Made by a program: the position numbers and the translations under genes. The notes under the pieces were generated by a model. The model saw only the letters and a list, made by a program, of their open reading frames with translations. It ran no database searches and had not been told where the DNA came from. Below, piece by piece: positions 59,023 through 64,000 of a DNA stretch of 64,000 nucleotides. The DNA is from Gongronella butleri (Eukaryota; Mucoromycota; Mucoromycetes; Mucorales; Cunninghamellaceae). The stretch's first letter is position 1. Every line of letters begins with the position of its first letter. The stretch lies in NCBI GenBank assembly GCA_025201375.1, contig JAIWZP010000030.1:248001-312000 (forward strand), read 5' to 3'.

Positions 59023-59187
59023 CGTTCAATGGATAACAAGAGAGAAAAGAAACAAAAACGACGCGGGAACTCGATGAAAATAAAAAGAGAGGAAAGAAAA
59101 AGGAAGAAAAGGGCCAATGACAAAGATCGCGTGCCATAAATCAAGGGAAATGCCAAGTGTTTTTGCAAAACCTCAATTGAAAACACG

Positions 59188-59251
<64 letters not shown>

Positions 59252-59924
59252 CCACGGGAGCGCGGACACGACGCCGCGGTCAAAAACCTCAACGATCTGA
59301 TAAAAAAAATCAGGTCCGGTCGGGGCCACTCGTTTGAATGAAACCTTATTATTCTGTTGGTGCAACAGGAACCACGAACGGGCGGCGAAATAAAAAAAAA
59401 AAAAATAGCCCATGTTTTCTTGTAATTCCATAGGCACATGGGTGCACGAAAATTATAGCTAGAAGACGGTTGGCCCTGTGAAGAGCAAGCACATAAAAAA
59501 AAGTTCCCATTGACCGCGCAACAGACGTCACACAAGCGTTTTGTTTTCTTTGGCCCATTGACGCATGGTAAGCCATTGGCCATTGTCTGGCCCATTGCTT
59601 CTTACTGTTGGTCTCCATGAGCCAATTTATGAAAAGGCCCTTTGTAAAAGGTGTGACATGGCGTGGTTTTCACAAAACGTCGCGGAAAAATCTGATAATT
59701 CCTATTTGAACCCTATTTCAGGTGCCTCCGTTTATCAGATCTTTTAAAGGCAGTGTGCCACTGCACGGACAGAGCGGACATGGGCGGGTATGACAAAGCT
59801 GCACCCTGCTTTTCCCATTGTTGGTGTCACTTTCAGCATTTATAAACACCTCTCCGTCATTTCGCGTCATTCTTTTCTTGCTTTTTTTCATCTGTTTCTC
59901 ACACCACCCCCAATTCATCAAATA
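59023..59924. promoter_or_regulatory. Divergent spacer with (GA)n tract and TATA box
   Basis: Between the MFS gene (-) and the GPI-protein gene (+). A pure (GA)n tract at 59190-59249 lies 170-230 nt upstream of the MFS start, giving a CTCTCT tract on that strand. TATAAAC at 59841-59847 lies 78-84 nt before the GPI-protein start. Confidence 0.6.
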
Positions 59925-60487
59925 ATGCGCGCTGCCGTCGTTGTTGCTGGTCTTGCCTCTGTTGTTGCTGCTCAAAACTGCAATCCTTCGTGGAATGTCA
60001 CGTCGGCTGGTACCTGCATGGATAACTGTGCCATTGTAAGTGCTTTATGCTGTCTTTTTTAAAGAGTGGACGCCGCAGAGGCTTTTGGGACAATTGAAAA
60101 ACAAGCGTCTCATCCTATTTTTTAACAAATTAGCAAGCCGGTTCTGCGGTGATGCCCAATTTCTCGCTCAACTCGACGTCCGCGGACTTTGTTTCGTCGC
60201 TTGCCGTGGAGTGTGATCGTGCCAACATCAATTACGTGGCTTTCATGACCAAGGCTGGCACCTGTTGGTTGGGCTGCCCCAAGGATGAGCAAAATGACTA
60301 CACGCAGCGTGCGTTCAATCAGACGTGTGCTTGGTACAAGGCGCACAAGGATGACAAGTGCGCTGCCGCGGGCAACAGCTCGTCGTCGTCATCCAATTCC
60401 ACCTCGGGCGCCGCCACCCTTGCCCCTCTCACGGTGACCGCCGCCATTGGCGCTGTCGCTTTGGGTGTTTCTGCTCTCTTGTTCTAA
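59925..60487 (+). CDS. Secreted GPI-anchored eight-cysteine protein
   Basis: 154 aa in exons 59925-60035 and 60134-60487. Residues 1-16 are a signal peptide (MRAAVVVAGLASVVAA). The mature part has exactly eight cysteines (19, 31, 35, 64, 81, 85, 102, 113), with paired CxxxC motifs TCMDNC and TCWLGC, suggesting four disulfides. A Ser/Asn run (about 119-128) and a C-terminal hydrophobic tail (TVTAAIGAVALGVSALLF) form a GPI-attachment signal. Eight cysteines plus a GPI tail recall CFEM proteins, but the spacing (11, 3, 28, 16, 3, 16, 10) does not match that domain, so it is described only by features. A strong TATA box suggests regulated or high expression. Probable cell-wall or surface protein. 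Confidence 0.85.
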
Positions 60488-61119
60488 TTGCATCCTTGTG
60501 ATGGACTCCCTCCTCCCCCTCCCCCACTTTTGATGAATGATAGACCTATTTGATACGTTGATTTGGCTGGTACATTGATAATTAAACACAACTCCCATTG
60601 CATTACCCAAATTTTGGATTTTTTTTTCAAACATTCTGCAATGGCAGCCATTGAGGATTCAAATTTGGATCCATGCTATCCGTGCTTCTAAGGGAACGTT
60701 GGCGCAAATTTGACAAAGATCAAGTCGCTGTAACGTAAGAAATCTCGAAAATTGACTTGTGTTTGTATTTGAAGTATTGGCTACTCCTAATGGGACCCAG
60801 CAAGCTATAAACGTTTTTACTGAGAATATTTCGAGCTTCTGTTGGCTGCGTGTTGTGCCGCAAAAACGGAAATCGAAAAGATGGTGCTCTGTATGATCCA
60901 TCATGACGCACCTTTTTTTTTTGTCTTTTTGTTCATCACAGGTCGTCGCAGCGCGTCTCTCACCCACCAAGGTATTCAGCGATCTGCGCACTATTTAACT
61001 AGTCATCGTTCGCTATGATATGATCTTGAGACAAAATCATATCCCAGAAAAACGCTAGAAATTCATTAACGCAAAAATAAGACAGAAAATTTTATTTAAA
61101 AAGTTCCCAAGACATTCTC
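60488..61119. other. Spacer between the GPI-protein gene and repeat copy D
   Basis: CT-rich 3' sequence just after the stop, then AT-rich gene-free DNA. The right part may be the extreme left end of repeat copy D. Confidence 0.45.
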
Positions 61120-62090
61120 TGTCGTTGCAGAAAGTTCACCCAGTACGAATGAGCCCACTACCAAGGCTCTAGGGTGCCTCAGTCACGAGCTATCGCCCAA
61201 AACGAAAATCGCCTGAGGAACAGTCGAGGAGCTGAAAACATTGAAATTTAAGTCCTCGGATCGCTGCGCCATTCTCACACATGGTGAATGGCGTCGATTC
61301 ACCGATAAAAATGCTATAAAAAACAGGCGTCCAATGACTAGGTTTCGCATAAAACGCGAAAAGCTGCAAATTTTCATCCCAAGGCAGACTCAAGGAGGAT
61401 TTGTCGCAGCACCTTAAAAGCTATATCATCGGAAAGAGGACGACCTGAAGCGTGCGTTGACATGGGTGATCTCTGAAAAAAGGTGCTTTTTGGCATTTTT
61501 GATGCGGTTACAAAATTATATACAAATTTCGACGCGTGATATACCGCGTCACACGTCGAGTTACACGCACCGGATTCCAGTCGATATGATGCTCCTGGTC
61601 TGTCTCTTACTGATGGACACGTCGGCACGACTCTAAGGACGCGTTTTTCTTGTGCAATTTGCATGCAAAGTTTTATCGAAAATCATGAATTGCTCGCCAA
61701 CCAGTAGATCGATCCCACTCTTCTTTGGCATTTCTCGTGGTTTCTCCATGTGCTTCACATTGTGTGCAAGTTTGGCGCAATTCTGTGGACCTTGATTTTC
61801 GATTTTGGTTTTGGAGATCGGCATGACCGACTTTTGCCAGTTGCACGCACGGTGCTCAAATGACATTTGACAGCTGCAAATTGAGTCCCACTCGGGGTTT
61901 GTAGGTCGCCATTTCACACTGGGACGCGTTTCGGGGTTACAAAGCCACCTCGTTGGCGAGCAATGGCCGATAAATGTCAGACTTTTAGATTTTTCTTGAT
62001 TTCTCCGTCAGTTTTGATCTGACGTCCGTGAAACTGGTATAGTGATTTCATCCGTCAGAGCATAGAAATTTATCATTGTTTGTCTTAGCA
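61120..62090 (+). repeat. Dispersed repeat family, copy D (collinear)
   Basis: Landmarks CAGTCGAGG (61221), TTGGCATTT (61724) and CGTCCGTGAAACT (62022) keep the order and spacing of copies A and C. Blocks such as CATGGTGAATGGCGTC (61279) and ATTCACCGAT (61297) are nearly identical to copy A (9546, 9561). Base substitutions are frequent but length changes rare. Confidence 0.8.
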
Positions 62091-62667
62091 GCGCAATGTG
62101 AATAGCTTATGGTACAGTATGGAAATTGTAAAAAAACGATATACACGTGTATTTTGTCACCTGCAGATCTCCTCGACCAAATGATGCCAAAGTTGGCACA
62201 GAGAAGTCTGAGGCAAGAACTCGAAGCAATTCAAACTTTTGTGGCCATCGGTTATGATGGTAACATTCTCGAGTCACACTTATGGTCTCGGGTTAAAACG
62301 CACCGCGATCACCGCAGTGCTTGTCTCGGAAGGCGAGTCATCGGGACTCTCTGGCCTCACTCATTCATTCGAGACGCCGTGTGCCTTGATCGGATGAGCC
62401 TTTGACATGCAATGGGGAAAATGGCACGCGTAGCAGTAGGAAAACACTCACAAAAAAAAAATCACAGTTAAAAACATGGATCTGGGTCCTTTTTTTTTTA
62501 TTGAAACGAGGTGAGGGAATGGTAAAAACTATACAAGTGCGATGGGGAAAAGAATCGACGGCACAAAAGAAAAGTGTACGGTACAAATATGAAAAATCAC
62601 ATAAAAAAAAAAAAAAAAAAGGGTGTAGCAAGGCAAAAAAAGATGGTATGGCGGCGCTTTTTTTTTT
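62091..62667. other. Spacer 3' of STI1
   Basis: Left part (62150-62240) shares motifs with 11670-11760. The rest is gene-free and ends in A and T runs that form the STI1 3' untranslated region. Confidence 0.45.
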
Positions 62668-63959
62668 TTAGCCCATGCGCAGGACACCTGCGCTCATGAG
62701 CTTGCGGATGTTTGCAGCGATTTGGGGGTTCTTGAGATGTTCCTGGGCAGCCTTTGGGTTTTCTTGCATTTGTTGGAGGATTTGCTGCATGATGGGGTCG
62801 GACAGGATGCGCTGGACCTCGGGGTCCTGAGCGGCGCGCTTGAGGGTCTCCTCTTGCGACTCATTGGCGGCGGCGCCCGTGAAGGGGTTCATGGCCTGGT
62901 ACGCCTTGGCCAATTGCTGCTGGATCTCACGCGTGCACTTGCCGTCCGTGTCGTGCTCGCGCGCCTGCTCGAGCGTGTCAATGCACTCCTGGAACTCCTT
63001 TTTGGCGAATTGGACTGCGGCCTTGCGAATGTAGCCGCGAGCTAAGATTAAAAAAAAAAAAAAAAAAAAAGAAAAAGAGGATGAGCGCGCGTGTCCTCAT
63101 AAAAATAACAAAACTCGTTTTTTACCAAAGTTGGGGTCGAGTTCAATGCACTTGTTGGCGTCCTTTTCGGCCTCGTGGATGGCCATGAGCTTGAGGTAGC
63201 AGACGGCGCGGTTGGAGTAAGGGCGGACGTCATTTTCGTTGCGCTTGATGGCCTCGGTGTACTGCTCAATAGCCTCGGGCCACTTGGACTCCTTGAAAAA
63301 GGCATTACCGGCCTCGCGCGCCTTGTCGGCCAACGCGGGGTCGTGGTACGCGGCCTTTTCCTGCTCCTTTTTGGCCTTTTCCGTGTCGCGCAGCTTTTGC
63401 AGCGTGTCGGGCGTGCGGTGCTCCGTCAGCGACTTGCCATAGTACTTGATGGCATTGTCCAGATCACCCTTTTTCACATACGCGCTACCAATGCGCTGCA
63501 GAGCTCTGAATAAAAAAAAATAGAAAAACACACGGATGAGCACACACGCACAACTAATTTTTTTCCCACGAATTTTTGTTTTGTTTTACCTGGCAATCAG
63601 CTTGTAGTCGGTGCGAAGCTCGCGGCCCTTTTCCACGGCATCCTCGCACACGGTAATGCACTCGTCATAGTTCTCTTGTTCGAACAAGACGGCTGGGAAA
63701 AAAAAAAGAAGAAAAATGAGCCATTGTACGCGCGTCATTGTCCCTCCATGGTCGATCCACTGATTCTCTGCATGGCTTGCGCCGTGTTTCTCGGGGTGTT
63801 GCGGAACTTACCAGCCTTGTTGGTCAAAAAGGTGATGTTGGTGTTGTCGAGTTCCCAAGCCTTGTTATAGTGGGTGAGGGCCTCTTCAAAGTTGCGCGCC
63901 TTGTAGGCCTTGTTTCCGAGTTCCTTTTCGGTCAGAGCGAGCTGCTTATCGTCAGACAT
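62668..63959 (-). CDS. STI1: STI1/Hop co-chaperone, short form lacking TPR1-DP1
   Basis: Hsp70-Hsp90 organising protein, 334 aa, from minus-strand exons 63959-63812, 63692-63590, 63505-63126 and 63041-62668. The protein starts directly in TPR2A (LGNKAYKARNFEEALTHYNK, with the carboxylate-clamp Lys/Asn pattern). It continues through TPR2A (YVKKGDLDNAIKYYGKSLTE), the RTPDTLQKLRDTEKAKKEQE linker and TPR2B (EAGNAFFKESKWPEAIEQYT). It ends with the DP2 domain (DPEVQRILSDPIMQQILQQM, ANIRKLMSAGVLRMG). Full-length fungal Sti1 is near 580 aa, so TPR1 and DP1 are absent. No splice acceptor exists in the 41 nt upstream; these are a (CT)n leader (GA on plus, 63968-63986) followed by TTATACTC before ATG. 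TPR2A is the Hsp90-binding module. Confidence 0.93.
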
Positions 63960-64000
63960 GAGTATAAAGAGAGAGAGAGAGAGAGGGAGAAAGAGAAAAA

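Noticed and set aside
1..64000. tRNA and rRNA genes
   Set aside because: I looked for B-box (GGTTCGANNCC) motifs with a plausible A box and for conserved rRNA blocks on both strands. The few GGTTCGAA hits (9399, 50458) lie in a repeat and in the eS8 gene without tRNA folds.

Overview
This 64 kb window is nuclear DNA of a fungus. The evidence is translation elongation factor 3, a class I-III type chitin synthase, a Zn2Cys6 transcription factor and about 63 short spliceosomal introns (mostly 65-120 nt, GT-AG, with long T runs before the acceptor). The Rua1-type regulator, a PD-(D/E)XK nuclease-like gene pair and the intron style point to an early-diverging lineage, most likely Mucoromycota. The species cannot be fixed from the sequence. 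Exons are GC-rich at third positions; introns and spacers are full of homopolymer A/T.

I reconstruct twenty protein genes, and in every multi-exon model the exon phases add up exactly. From left to right: SEC7 ARF exchange factor (+, 5'-truncated by the window); Zn2Cys6/PAS transcription factor (+); proteasome assembly chaperone 2 (+); homeobox protein (+); Rua1-like zinc regulator (-); an unrecognised coiled-coil protein (+); BET double-bromodomain protein (+); F-box/WD40 protein (+); U5 snRNP 40K WD40 protein (-); EF3 (-); a small mitochondrial membrane coiled-coil protein (-); IML2/TTC39 protein (+); two convergent nuclease-like genes (+ and -); ribosomal protein eS8 (+); chitin synthase (+); a single-pass membrane protein (-); an MFS transporter (-); a GPI-anchored 8-cysteine protein (+); and a short STI1/Hop co-chaperone (-). 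Most are unrelated housekeeping or regulatory genes. There is no operon or metabolic cluster.

Four gene-poor stretches (about 7.6-12.1, 32.3-37.4, 45.7-48.0 and 60.5-62.7 kb) hold an unannotated dispersed repeat. Three copies are collinear over about 800 bp with landmark spacing of 799, 799 and 802 bp, all in the same orientation, and more degraded copies lie near 10.8-11.8 and 33.9-36.4 kb. Inside one stretch is a 475-bp foldback element with 13-bp terminal inverted repeats and a 7-bp target duplication.

The most unusual locus is 47.5-49.85 kb. Two convergent PD-(D/E)XK-like genes are each preceded, on their own sense strand, by a GGCTCC minisatellite. One side also carries a 101-bp CCAAT-containing tandem repeat, and a G-quadruplex-type tract separates the two 3' ends. 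Other cross-cutting observations are a CTCAY branch-point-like motif in many introns, two GC-AG introns with the same donor, introns at the same codon of both EF3 P-loops, and an STI1 that lacks its TPR1-DP1 half.
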